Assembly (NCBI GenBank): GCA_948099385.1
Contig: CANUEZ040000129.1
Span: 5,332,001 to 5,396,000 of the forward strand
Direction: 5' to 3'
From: Fasciola hepatica
Lineage: Eukaryota > Platyhelminthes > Trematoda > Plagiorchiida > Fasciolidae
DNA length: 64,000 nt
The notes below the pieces were generated by a model. The model made no database searches. It had not been told where the DNA came from and worked only from the letters and a program-made list of their open reading frames with translations. The translations under genes and the position numbers were made by a program. This document shows, piece by piece, positions 12,571-24,311 of this stretch; the stretch's first letter is position 1; every line of letters begins with the position of its first letter.

Positions 12571-14745
12571 CTGGTGACCTTTGCCCTTTGTATTGACTTC
12601 GCCTAAATGATTGCCTCGTGGTGTCTACAGATTTGTTTTTGTTCTGAACATGCATTCAGGTGATTTTATGCAAACTTGTGGGGACGGGGATTCTACGAAC
12701 CAGGTGAATTCAATCTGCCCTGTGATGATGATGCTTGTTCTTGCAAACGCGAAGTTCGAAACGGGTACTGGAGTTGTAAATTCTGCGTTTGGTAGAACAA
12801 AATTGGCTAACATGCTAACGTCAAGCCTGTTGAGTTCTCCAGTCACTATGCACAACAACATATAAAGATAAAAGATTTGGTTTTCTGTTGTTAGAAAAGT
12901 GCTAGAGCTCCTTGACCGGGGAGAAAAAAAGATATTTAAATGCAAGAATAACGGACCCATTGGACCTCACTAATTAAAGTTTCTGCCAGAACAGTCATGT
13001 GGATGGTAGAGTGCAGAAACAGTTTCTTACTAACTCGTACCAGCCATTTCTCATACATGTGATGGAAATGGGTAGCAGATGTAATTGTTCGATGCGCAAG
13101 TGAAATACGATTTATTGTAACGCATTAGGTTGGCGACGTTCGACTAGTGTAAATAACCCAAAGCACAAATGACAAATTTCCTGGTTTCCTCAAATCAAAT
13201 TCGCAGTTAATATAACCCACGATCCGTTGACCAAGAGAACGACATTACTCTCACATGGAAACTTCTGAATTAAAATACCCTCTTTCACACTGAGAAGTTT
13301 CCTGCTCAAAATGAATGTCACTAGAAGTAAATCGAAATAGGAATTCCAAAAATACCGTTTTCCCGAGCTGACCAATTTCAGTGTCGATCAGTGACGTACT
13401 TACTACCAGTGTGACGAATCTTGTACCGATAAGCAGAAGAGGTCCACGAACTCTTCCTGGAATGAAATAGGGAAATTCCATTCCAGTTTTTGTTGAACCC
13501 GAATGCTGTTGTGCCGATACCCCATTCGTTAATCATTACGACAGTCTTTAAATATTCTACGTTTTCTTATTCATATTGAACATGAAAGAATAAGAACCGA
13601 GACAAAACTGTTTGGCTACGGGATGATTTATTTCCAAGAAACAAATACCCAACCTAAATAGAGGGACAGTATTGCCACACCAGAGGAGGAGCGCACTCGT
13701 TTCTTTCAGATGGTCCGAAAATTTGGAAATCCGTTGTGCTTTTATTTCCATGTTAAATTTTCACTTCATCTCAATATTCACCAGTGAGTACTTCTTCCCA
13801 CCTCCTAATCAGTCTTGGGATCATTCTACGAAAACCAACTTTTTTCTTAACGGCTTTTGAAAGATATAATGACGGGTTTTATTTGTACCTTGAATACATA
13901 CACCTATGTATTCCGTTCCGAATTACATCTGGATCTTCCGATGTTATTTCGTGAATTCCAACACTTTGACTATCGGAAAAATTCGGATTTCACCCGTTCT
14001 CTCCCAGAACACTACTGAACCCTTCCACATTTTATAAATTAGACAGTCGATTTATAACTTCTTCCAAAATACCTGGTATCTTACCTTCGAACCGTTCCCT
14101 CGGTACAAGCAATGAAGATTTACATCCATATATCAAGAGCATATTTTGAACACAAACCATGATATTTTGGTACACAACCTCGCAGTCTATCTAAAGCAGA
14201 AATAAAACACAAATTATTTCCATAACATTACCGATCCGACTGGTCGAAGTAAAAGGTATGATTGATGTGATCTGCTACTTGTATACACTTTTCTAACGGA
14301 ACCGATTTCTAATACAAAACTGCTTCTGCCGAAAACAGGATTGAGATTTGAAATTGGCTTAGTTTTTCCACAGAAAGAAACGTGTTTGACTGAATGGATT
14401 AATATGAGTACTTAAACGATTTAGTACAGTGATGCTGATACTGTCCGCAAGTATGTTTAAATCATGAGTTCTTGCGATCGGATGAAATTCACTGGCAAAT
14501 GATGCACTCGGTTTCTTCCAGGTCAGTCAGCATTTTCAATTAATGTTGATCTAGATTCCGGAATATGCACACTGTGACATCAGAACACGTTTTCAGAGAC
14601 AAACAATTGTTCTCAATGATTCATTCTCAAGTCTTTACAAATCATATAGGAGATGGTTGTGCTGAAATGGTCAAGAGTCATTCGGATTGGACGTAGTTTG
14701 TGGGGGAGACGGGTTGGGGTTAGATCGACGTGTCGATCTGCACGA
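12571..14745. other. No recognisable feature
   Basis: Sequence between the two oldest PLE remnants. Overlapping opposite-strand open frames (12611-12865 on +, 12625-12960 on -) are mirror images and carry no motif. Nothing else is supported. Confidence 0.45.
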
Positions 14746-15557
14746 CTAGGTCGTGACGGTCACATGGTTCGGAGCTGAGTGATTGGGGTGAGGGTGGTCC
14801 ACCTGCGGCCAGGGTAATTGGAGGGCTTGGACGAACTTCTTCTGTGTACACAGAGCAGGTGCGAAAAGACGGATGCTAATCGCCTCTGCGGGGTCAGTGT
14901 GTGTAAGCGGATGTGTTTGTGGGGATTGAGGGGCACTCGAAAGACGATTTTAAATGCGGAATCCGTGCTTATTTTGTGACCTGAGTCTACCAGATGTCCG
15001 AGAATGGCACTCCCTATGGATCCTGTTCCTCCATGTTGTGGCCATCGTGGACAGTGTTCCTTAATTCTTTGGGATAGTTGCCTTGCCGTTCGGCCAATGT
15101 AGGTTGCATTACATTTGCACGTGAACAAATAGATTACCATTGAGTTGGCCAGCATTGGCAACACATCCTTATTGGAATTTCGGATAATGGGAGAGCTTGC
15201 AAATACACAGGCAACACGAGCTGAGTTGAATGTCCCACTCACCGCACGCGTTAAACGTCTGTTGACATGGTCCGATATGGCGTCTCCTTTGAATGGCATA
15301 CGGATAAACAGTTTCTTCTTGGGGACGTCATAACTTGGAGCACATTTGGGTCTATTTTTCAGATTTTGTTCTATAAAGCGCTCAGGGTAACCGTTTTCCT
15401 TGAGAGTGTTTCTAACTAAATGCAGTTCTTCTTCTACGGTCTCCTGTGAGCATAACTTTCTTACTCTCGAGGCTAAGCATTGGACCAGGTTTCTTTTCTG
15501 TCGTAAAGTTGATCTACTTGGACTAGTTAGATTAAAGTAGGCAAAAGTGTGACCCAA
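14746..15557 (-). pseudogene. Penelope-like element, 3' half with GIY-YIG endonuclease
   Basis: A minus-strand frame of 265 codons (14760-15557) covers the region downstream of the RT palm and the GIY-YIG endonuclease. A thumb-like KRNLVQCLASR block is near residues 21-31, then ENGYPERFI (55-62) and MPFKGD (87-92), then VIYLFTCKCNATYIGRT with IY at 142-143, the CxC pair at 147/149 and YIG at 153-155. A single frameshift around 14900 hides the true C-terminus: the next frame continues EAISIRLFAPALCTQKKFV and ends in QLPW, the usual PLE end, stopping near 14746. The RT palm is absent, so this is a 5'-truncated copy as expected of target-primed integration. No target duplication was identified. 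Decay is less than in the PLE at 10.9 kb. Confidence 0.85.
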
Positions 15558-17310
15558 CTTTATTCATTTCGGCCCGACTAAACCACAGGAACGCAGTCAT
15601 GTTAAAAAGTATGATACATTATTCTGTCCTCACTGAATAGGCACCACTTCACGCAGCTTCACATTTTTGGGCGCGTCGCGTAATCCTCTGTGAATAACTT
15701 CATACTGCTCAAGGAATCAGTTTCAGATTATTCGGTGTTCATTTATACCATGCGTGCAGAATCCACTTCTCAAAAATGTCTTATTAGTATAGCTAAAATC
15801 ACTCAGAAGCTCCCATTTCTGGCACGAATATAGGGTGATCTTTTCCTTTCTAATTCAGGAGTGCTGTGGACTGACCTATAATTAGCTTGGCCCGTGGTCT
15901 CTTGATTTTATCACATTATCAAGAAGAACTGATAAACCCGACGGAGAGGAATGGGTTGGAGAAGAACATTAAATTCCATCAGGCTGGGCTCGGTAATTCT
16001 TCGGGCGATGACGAATCGCAGTCTACGATCACTGAGACTAGTAAAGACGGAATTCAATCCTCTCGCTATCGAAATGATGACGTCCCGAAACCCTTGACCA
16101 GTAGCACTTAAACTTGAACGAATTTGTACCGTTCACTAATGACCCAATGTAAAAATGCTTCTTTAAAATATGCATAACTTTTATTTGGGAAAACCTTTGA
16201 CTGAAATCACGTCAGCCCCGTTATCAAAGTACTCCACAAGATCCGATCACGGCCGGTGGAAGGGAATTCGATTGTTTCACTCCTGTTTGGATAGAAAAAC
16301 ATCAAATGGAAAACGAATGCATCAGATGGATCAGTACCGCGTGACGAGTTGTTCGTGTATCTTATTCAAGGTCTTTACTATAGCTGCAAAGATTTTTCCA
16401 CATCTCATTAGGACTCTTGGGACTAGTTAGATCGAGGATGCCTCGATTTCTCGTTCACTAGTCTCCATATCGGTTACATTCTCTCCTAGTAACTATAGTG
16501 CAAACAAGAAAACTCTTCCTCATGCAGATGGGAAAATACTTGGTTGTGGTTATTGACTACATGATACTGGAACTTCGCTTAATTGTTTAGTATTCCCGTT
16601 GTATGCCTAAAAATGGGCTGTCGTCAGAATTCTCCAGAAGACACATGGGCTTTTGATACCTCAAAGTCATGAACATTATCCAGGCGGTATATTTTCAAGA
16701 GCTAGAGTTAAAATCAATATAAAAATCTCAGTGTTATCTATGTGCCTGAGGAGACCTGTCCTACGGAGTGAGCGAATAGAAGGACATAAATGTACAGTTC
16801 ATCAGTGGGTCTAAATGATGAAGCTTGGGGACACAAGATGTAGAGAACTCACTTCATCATCGTCGCCTTTGTGAGGGACGTTTTCACAGGGTTTTTGCTT
16901 CGCTAAAAAAGCGATTGACGTTACCAGAAAGTCAGCAGTCAAATTATGATGACAATTAACAAACGCGAAAATCAAACGCAGATTCCTATGCACTATGGGT
17001 ATTGCCATGTGAACCGCGAGACGAACATAGCAGAAGGCGGTACTCCACTCGGATAAGAGAGAAAGAGAAGCGAATTCCGAAAAGAAGGCGCGAAAATTAG
17101 CGTAAACTAGCGTCAAACGGCGTAAGTGATTTTAGGTACGGGGTTGCTCCACTTCAAACTGAAGTGCTTTAAATTTTAACTTTATCCCATTGTTTGTTCA
17201 AAGTTGTTGCGATTCAAACTGCACAGATCGAATTCAACTGAAGTTCTAGGTCGGATTACATGAGTATGTGGTCAGAGAATTGTAAATGGTGATATATGAA
17301 TGAACACATA
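15558..17310. other. No recognisable feature
   Basis: Open frames of 74-101 codons (15887-16111 +, 16170-16430 +, 16811-17116 -) have no nameable domain. I see no element ends here apart from the PLE 5' truncation point at about 15560. Confidence 0.45.
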
Positions 17311-17313
17311 AAC

Positions 17314-17314
<1 letters not shown>

Positions 17315-17365
<51 letters not shown>
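17315..17365. repeat. (TA)n microsatellite
   Basis: About 50 bp of uninterrupted TA followed by a second shorter TA run to about 17378. It lies some 130 bp upstream of the tandem array. Confidence 0.95.
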
Positions 17366-17366
<1 letters not shown>

Positions 17367-18579
17367 GTATATATATAAATATCCCAGAAAATATAAAGAG
17401 CGCAGTGATATAGACTACCTCAAAAAACAGAGTGGTCATATCTCCGAACTACGAGAATTGTTTAAACTGTCTGACTCAATGGTAAATAAGCATTACTTGT
17501 ACTCACGTCCAGGTGCTTAATGTCAGAATAATGACAGATGATAGGAGATAATTGTGAACATGAGAAAATCACACATCGATTGACAAAATTCATTTCGATT
17601 AGAAAACTGTGTTTGGCGAAAAATTCACCTCGTGTTTCTTCATTCTCATTGATCATCGGAAAATGTTGGATGAAAATGACAAATGACTGATGAAGTGGCT
17701 GGTTACCACTGTACTCAACAAATCCAATGGTGTACACCAACGGGTCGACAATGTGTCGAAAGATGTGGGGTAGAAATTTATTGGAATATACGAGACCAAT
17801 ATTATCACATCACTTGCAGATGAATATTGGAATTGAATTTTCGAATAGTTGCACTCCTTCAGCGTGGGTACATGTGGGGATCTATAATGGGTCCTCGAAA
17901 ATGAATGATATGAACAATCCCATATGGAAAGTATAATGTGGTTGGACTTGCTGCTTTTCATGTAATTGATTAGTAAGACACATGGAAGTGGTAAATATTA
18001 CTACCAGCGAACTATGGTTGAATCAAATGGTAGACAATATTTGTTCTTACGTCCAGGTGCTGAATGTCGAGCAACATGAATGAAAGTGAAAAGAAACGAT
18101 TGTGGATATGAGGAAATCACGTCATAAATTACACGTGTGTGTTTAGGTTGTTGAATTATCGAGTTCAGTGTTTTGTTGGTATGGTGCTAAGTATTATTCT
18201 TACGTTCACTGGAAGGACTCAGTACATTTTCCTGAACTGGGAAATCTTTGCTAATCTGCCCTCCACGAAATGGTTACTTTAAGGTTCCGTTTGGTACTCT
18301 CTCCCATATTCCCGTTTGCTCTTGTAAATTTCCAATAGCTCATGACAACTATCCGAGGATAAGTTAAACTGATCAGGTCTCTACGGGGACCAAACATGGT
18401 GGTGAAATCAAAATCTCAGAACCCAGCCATTTCGAATTTTGTGTTATTCGATGATCTTATCCGTTACATTTTTCCCCCATATACTTCTACATGATGACCA
18501 TTTGATAATAAATGCCGAGGGAGTGCGTCTGTCTTCAATCGAATGCAGTTGTCCGTTTTACATGCTGACTATAGGGTTA

Positions 18580-18960
18580 TACCCAAAGTTCGGAGAGTGA
18601 AATATCTTGGTCCAACTAATCCACAAGACCTCACTTGGTCGTAGCTAACGAATAGTTCATTCAGGGAGTCGACGATGATCGTTTCATATTGTTTACTTTA
18701 CCCCCGAAACATGGCACGGCGCATTGGTAATACGTTTTGCATATTAGGACACCATAATGACTTTGTTTCTGTCATCCTTACTGGTCTTCGAAAGAAAAAT
18801 ATTGCCATTTTTCGCAGGTCTATCAGAGTCAGATCACATTCTAGTGGTATATCGCTTTTTGATGTAACGAATTTCCTAACGGAAAAATACATTTCTTCTT
18901 GAGAAAATTCTTGGACTAATATCTTATTGAACTCGACTCATTCACTGACCGGTGGCAGTC
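18580..18960 (+). pseudogene. CR1-like LINE RT C-terminal fragment (array copy 1)
   Basis: The + frame from about 18570 reads VIPKVRRVKYLGPTNPQDLTWS, then after a stop the open frame 18675-18902 reads LLYPRNMARRIGNTF through LTGLRKKNIAIFRRSIRVRSH to DVTNFLTEKYISS. This is the thumb/connection part of a CR1-clade LINE reverse transcriptase (family pattern 'yLGv...DLtW', 'pglrkkn.aifrRSlr..s..sGis...v..fl.ekhis'). It lacks the catalytic palm and has stops. In the third array copy the CR1-like sequence runs past the point where copies 1 and 2 switch to other sequence. Confidence 0.7.
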
Positions 18961-19269
18961 AGATGGCTATTGTTGTGTGTGCTTTAGGTGCATGCATGCT
19001 TTCGATCGAGCGCTCCGCATGTTCTGTCTGACTATCTTCCCCTGTGCTTGAGTACAATTCTTTGATTGGTTATTCATGCCCATTCACAAGGTCACCGTAT
19101 ATCGATTGGTTGATCCGTCCATAATGCTCGCATGGCCTACGTCTGGCACAGGTTACATTCATGCTTGTTTGCGTACACTACGAGAGCTACGTGTTCTGAT
19201 ATACAATGCAAAATTGGCGTCTCAGGCAATGTCTATATCACTCAATACACTTACAATGTTCTGATAGAA

Positions 19270-20910
19270 GCTACAGAGTTCCCCACTCCATGTTCGTGGA
19301 CTTCCTAGGAAACTACATTTTTGGATTACTTGGATCTTCTCATACTGCTCAACGCAAGCTTGTTCTGGACGATTAGGCCAAGCTGAAGTTCTCACGGAAT
19401 TACTTGGATGCTGAGGGCCAACGCCAATTTGGCATTCATTCTCTACGTCAAAAAACTACTTTGGATGAAGCATTCCGAATAATTGATAACATTTTGGGAG
19501 CTACGTCGAACACTTTTGTGTCAAGGCTCAACTTTTCAAGGATTTCCCCAGAAAACGGGGAGCCTTTAGAAGGCCTAATATCGGGCCCCATTCAAGGAGT
19601 TCTCTACTGCGATTATTCTCGCATGCCTGCCAAGAAATTCGAATATGTCATTCTCATTCAACAATTTACCGCTGGAGTGTAAAGCGACAAAATCCGAGAA
19701 TGTCTTTTAACAGCAGATGCATCAAAATTATCGTGGGAGAAAGCGTGTGAATTGGCACAAATCAAGCATCAGATCCGTTCACAGTGCGATTCAAAATGTT
19801 AAACCACCTACACGTTTTAAACCTATCGGAAAATGTGTTCGTTGTGGCTCAGCGACTAACCAAGGGACAGTTTTGAATGCTCTGTTGAAGAAGTTGAACG
19901 TTGCATGTGTTCCAACAGCGGACATTTAGCCTAAGTCTGTCGTACAAGGTTAGTAAACGCGTTGGATAAATGAACTGTGCTCGACGCGCGGGATCCACCT
20001 ATCAGCGAAATTATTTCTTCTCTGCACTCTGAAAATAATTTGATTTGCACACAATGTTCACCTATTACAGAACCACGATTACCATGCTCTGATATTCGTA
20101 CCATTCAGTTTTTATCCTCAAATGTTAAAGTACCTCTTCTAATAGAGCTTGATTCTGTTTCACCTGTGACCATCGTACCTTTTTCATTCTACGAACGTCA
20201 CCTTAAACATTTACCTGTGAACCAGACCGTTTATAAGTTTACCAGATATTCAAACTTTGACATAGGAATGAAAGGGTCTATGATGGTTGATTTAAGTGTA
20301 GAAACTTCACAACCTCGGCCTGCTGCAGTGTACATCTGTGAGACCGAAAAAAGCCGTTAGTTGTTCGTAGTGCTATGGTTGCTCTGAACCTTATGCCTTC
20401 GGTTGACCGAACGTCTATATCCTCCATCGATATGTATCTTTACTAAGTCAGAAATATCCCGCATTATTTGCCGAATCAATTGGACGTGTTTCCAACGCCG
20501 TACATCAGATTCGCTTGAAATCAAATGCAAAGTCAATGTCTATCTATCAACCTCGACCAATACCATTGGCTTAACAGGAAGCCGGATCAGCTGCCATACG
20601 GAAAATGCTTCAAGACGACATCATCAAACCAATTTCATGCTCAGCCTGGGTACATCTTTTGGTTTCGGTTTTCAAAAGAGATGGTAGCGGCTAACTTTAT
20701 GCAGATCATTGGGCATCGAATGATCAGACATTTGTTAGGAAATTTATGCTGCCAATTCTTGACGAGTTACTAGTCCGACTTCCAGGTGCTAAATGGTTTT
20801 TCCAAATTGGATATTAAAATTGATTTTTATCACATGCCCCTTACGGAACAATCCCAACATCTCACTGCTTTGTATTCATCTGAAGGATTGTTCCAGTACA
20901 AGGTTTTGCC
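19270..20910 (+). pseudogene. Ty3/gypsy gag-protease-RT stump (array copy 1)
   Basis: Gag reads LDAEGQRQFGIHSLRQKTTLDEAF from about 19400 and LNFSRISPENGEPLEG about 19530-19570. In a shifted frame come WEKACELAQIKHQIRSQC and a broken zinc-knuckle region KCVRCG (about 19830). The protease core is in 19977-20360: LLIELDSVSPVTIVPFSFYERHL, where the family has D-S/T-G; Gly is replaced by Val at about 20157, which should abolish activity. RT begins in another frame at about 20590 (AIRKMLQDDIIKPISCSAWVHLLVSVFKRDGS) and continues through LPILDELLVRLPGAKWFF to GLFQYKVLP at 20905. There it is cut exactly before the FG of the conserved 'LPFGL' block by the array junction. Palm YxDD, RNase H and integrase are missing. 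No LTR was identified for this element. Confidence 0.8.
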
Positions 20911-21979
20911 AGGTGCTTAATGTCAGAATAATGACAGATGATAGGAGATAATTGTGAACATGAGAAAATCACACATCGATTGACAAAATTCATTTCGATT
21001 AGAAAACTGTGTTTGGCGAAAAATTCACCTCGTGTTTCTTCATTCTCATTGATCATCGGAAAATGTTGGATGAAAATGACAAATGACTGATGAAGTGGCT
21101 GGTTACCACTGTACTCAACAAATCCAATGGTGTACACCAACGGGTCGACAATGTGTCGAAAGATGTAGGGTAGAAATTTATTGGAATATACGAGACCAAT
21201 ATTATCACATCACTTGCAGATGAATATTGGAATTGAATTTTCGAATAGTTGCACTCCTTCAGCGTGGGTACATGTGGGGATCTATAATGGGTCCTCGAAA
21301 ATGAATGATATGAACAATCCCATATGGAAAGTATAATGTGGTTGGACTTGCTGCTTTTCATGTAGTTGATTAGTAAGACACATGGAAGTGGTAAATATTA
21401 CTACCAGCGAACTATGGTTGAATCAAATGGTAGACAATATTTGTTCTTACGTCCAGGTGCTGAATGTCGAGCAACATGAATGAAAGTGAAAAGAAACGAT
21501 TGTGGATATGAGGAAATCACGTCATAAATTACACGTGTATGTTTATATTGTTGAATTATCGAGTTTAGTGTTTTTTGGGTATGGTGTTAAGTATTATTCT
21601 TACGTTCACTGGAAGGACTCAGTACATTTTCCTGAACTGGGAAATCTTTGCTAATCTGCCCTCCACGAAATGGTTACTTTAAGGTACCGTTTGGACCTCT
21701 CTCCCATATTCCCGTTTGCTCTTGTAAATTTCCAAAAGCTCATGATGATGATCAGAGGATAAGTGAACCTGATGAGGTCTCTACGGGGACCAAACATGGT
21801 GGGGGAATCAAAATCTCAGAACTCAGTCATTTTGATTTTTGTGTTATTCGATGATCATATCCGTTGCATTTTTTCCTCATATACTCAAACATGATGACCA
21901 TTGATTAAGAAATGCCAATGGCGTGCGTCTGCCTTCGATTGAATGCAGTTGTCCTTTCTACATGCTGACTATAGGGTTA

Positions 21980-22360
21980 TACCCAAAGTTCGGAGAGTGA
22001 AATATCTTGGTCCAACTAATCCACAAGACCTCACTTGGTCGTAGCTAACGAATAGTTCATTCAGGGAGTCGACGATGATCGTTTCATATTGTTTACTTTA
22101 CCCCCGAAACATGGCACGGCGCATTGGTAATACGTTTTGCATATTAGGACACCATAATGACTTTGTTTCTGTCATCCTTACTGGTCTTCGAAAGAAAAAT
22201 ATTGCCATTTTTCGCAGGTCTATCAGAGTCAGATCACATTCTAGTGGTATATCGCTTTTTGATGTAACGAATTTCCTAACGGAAAAATACATTTCTTCTT
22301 GAGAAAATTCTTGGACTAATATCTTATTGAACTCGACTCATTCACTGACCGGTGGCAGTC
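21980..22360 (+). pseudogene. CR1-like LINE RT fragment (array copy 2)
   Basis: Same product and lesions as the fragment at 18580-18960, 3400 bp downstream; the open frame 22075-22302 is identical in translation. Confidence 0.7.
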
Positions 22361-22669
22361 AGATGGCTATTGTTGTGTGTGCTTTAGGTGCATGCATGCT
22401 TTCGATCGAGCGCTCCGCATGTTCTGTCTGACTATCTTCCCCTGTGCTTGAGTACAATTCTTTGATTGGTTATTCATGCCCATTCACAAGGTCACCGTAT
22501 ATCGATTGGTTGATCCGTCCATAATGCTCGCATGGCCTACGTCTGGCACAGGTTACATTCATGCTTGTTTGCGTACACTACGAGAGCTACGTGTTCTGAT
22601 ATACAATGCAAAATTGGCGTCTCAGGCAATGTCTATATCACTCAATACACTTACAATGTTCTGATAGAA

Positions 22670-24311
22670 GCTACAGAGTTCCCCACTCCATGTTCGTGGA
22701 CTTCCTAGGAAACTACATTTTTGGATTACTTGGATCTTCTCATACTGCTCAACGCAAGCTTGATTCTGGACGATTAGGCCAAGCTGAAGTTCTCACGGAA
22801 TTACTTGGATGCTGAGGGCCAACGCCAATTTGGCATTCATTCTCTACGTCAAAAAACTACTTTGGATGAAGCATTCCGAATAATTGATAACATTTTGGGA
22901 GCTACGTCGAACACTTTTGTGTCAAGGCTCAACTTTTCAAGGATTTCCCCAGAAAACGGGGAGCCTTTAGAAGGCCTAATATCGGGCCCCATTCAAGGAG
23001 TTCTCTACTGCGATTATTCTCGCATGCCTGCCAAGAAATTCGAATATGTCATTCTCATTCAACAATTTACCGCTGGAGTGTAAAGCGACAAAATCCGAGA
23101 ATGTCTTTTAACAGCAGATGCATCAAAATTATCGTGGGAGAAAGCGTGTGAATTGGCACAAATCAAGCATCAGATCCGTTCACAGTGCGATTCAAAATGT
23201 TAAACCACCTACACGTTTTAAACCTATCGGAAAATGTGTTCGTTGTGGCTCAGCGACTAACCAAGGGACAGTTTTGAATGCTCTGTTGAAGAAGTTGAAC
23301 GTTGCATGTGTTCCAACAGCGGACATTTAGCCTAAGTCTGTCGTACAAGGTTAGTAAACGCGTTGGATAAATGAACTGTGCTCGACGCGCGGGATCCACC
23401 TATCAGCGAAATTATTTCTTCTCTGCACTCTGAAAATAATTTGATTTGCACACAATGTTCACCTATTACAGAACCACGATTACCATGCTCTGATATTCGT
23501 ACCATTCAGTTTTTATCCTCAAATGTTAAAGTACCTCTTCTAATAGAGCTTGATTCTGTTTCACCTGTGACCATCGTACCTTTTTCATTCTACGAACGTC
23601 ACCTTAAACATTTACCTGTGAACCAGACCGTTTATAAGTTTACCAGATATTCAAACTTTGACATAGGAATGAAAGGGTCTATGATGGTTGATTTAAGTGT
23701 AGAAACTTCACAACCTCGGCCTGCTGCAGTGTACATCTGTGAGACCGAAAAAAGCCGTTAGTTGTTCGTAGTGCTATGGTTGCTCTGAACCTTATGCCTT
23801 CGGTTGACCGAACGTCTATATCCTCCATCGATATGTATCTTTACTAAGTCAGAAATATCCCGCATTATTTGCCGAATCAATTGGACGTGTTTCCAACGCC
23901 GTACATCAGATTCGCTTGAAATCAAATGCAAAGTCAATGTCTATCTATCAACCTCGACCAATACCATTGGCTTAACAGGAAGCCGGATCAGCTGCCATAC
24001 GGAAAATGCTTCAAGACGACATCATCAAACCAATTTCATGCTCAGCCTGGGTACATCTTTTGGTTTCGGTTTTCAAAAGAGATGGTAGCGGCTAACTTTA
24101 TGCAGATCATTGGGCATCGAATGATCAGACATTTGTTAGGAAATTTATGCTGCCAATTCTTGACGAGTTACTAGTCCGACTTCCAGGTGCTAAATGGTTT
24201 TTCCAAATTGGATATTAAAATTGATTTTTATCACATGCCCCTTACGGAACAATCCCAACATCTCACTGCTTTGTATTCATCTGAAGGATTGTTCCAGTAC
24301 AAGGTTTTGCC
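22670..24311 (+). pseudogene. Ty3/gypsy gag-protease-RT stump (array copy 2)
   Basis: Duplicate of the stump in copy 1 with the same frameshifts, the same protease Gly-to-Val change (about 23557) and the same RT truncation after KVLP. The shared lesions show the element was already dead when the unit was duplicated. Confidence 0.8.

Larger units (their letters stand above)
17511..20910 (+). repeat. 3.4-kb tandem repeat, copy 1
   Basis: First full unit (3400 bp) of a direct tandem array. It starts at AGGTGCTTAATG and ends in a truncated gypsy RT reading KVLP. Contents in order are a C-family segment (to about 18215), unidentified sequence with a hammerhead-like relic (about 18370), a CR1 fragment (about 18580-18960), spacer, and gypsy gag/protease/RT (about 19270-20910). 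At its left end it continues seamlessly into C-family sequence (ACTCACGTCC) that is lost at the internal junctions, so this is the ancestral left edge. Confidence 0.95.
20911..24311 (+). repeat. 3.4-kb tandem repeat, copy 2
   Basis: Second full unit (3401 bp; one extra A at about 22763 relative to copy 1). It is nearly identical to copy 1 except for an island of dense substitutions corresponding to about 18120-18560, where copies 2 and 3 agree with each other against copy 1. The left edge directly joins RT 'KVLP' to the C-family segment. Confidence 0.95.
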
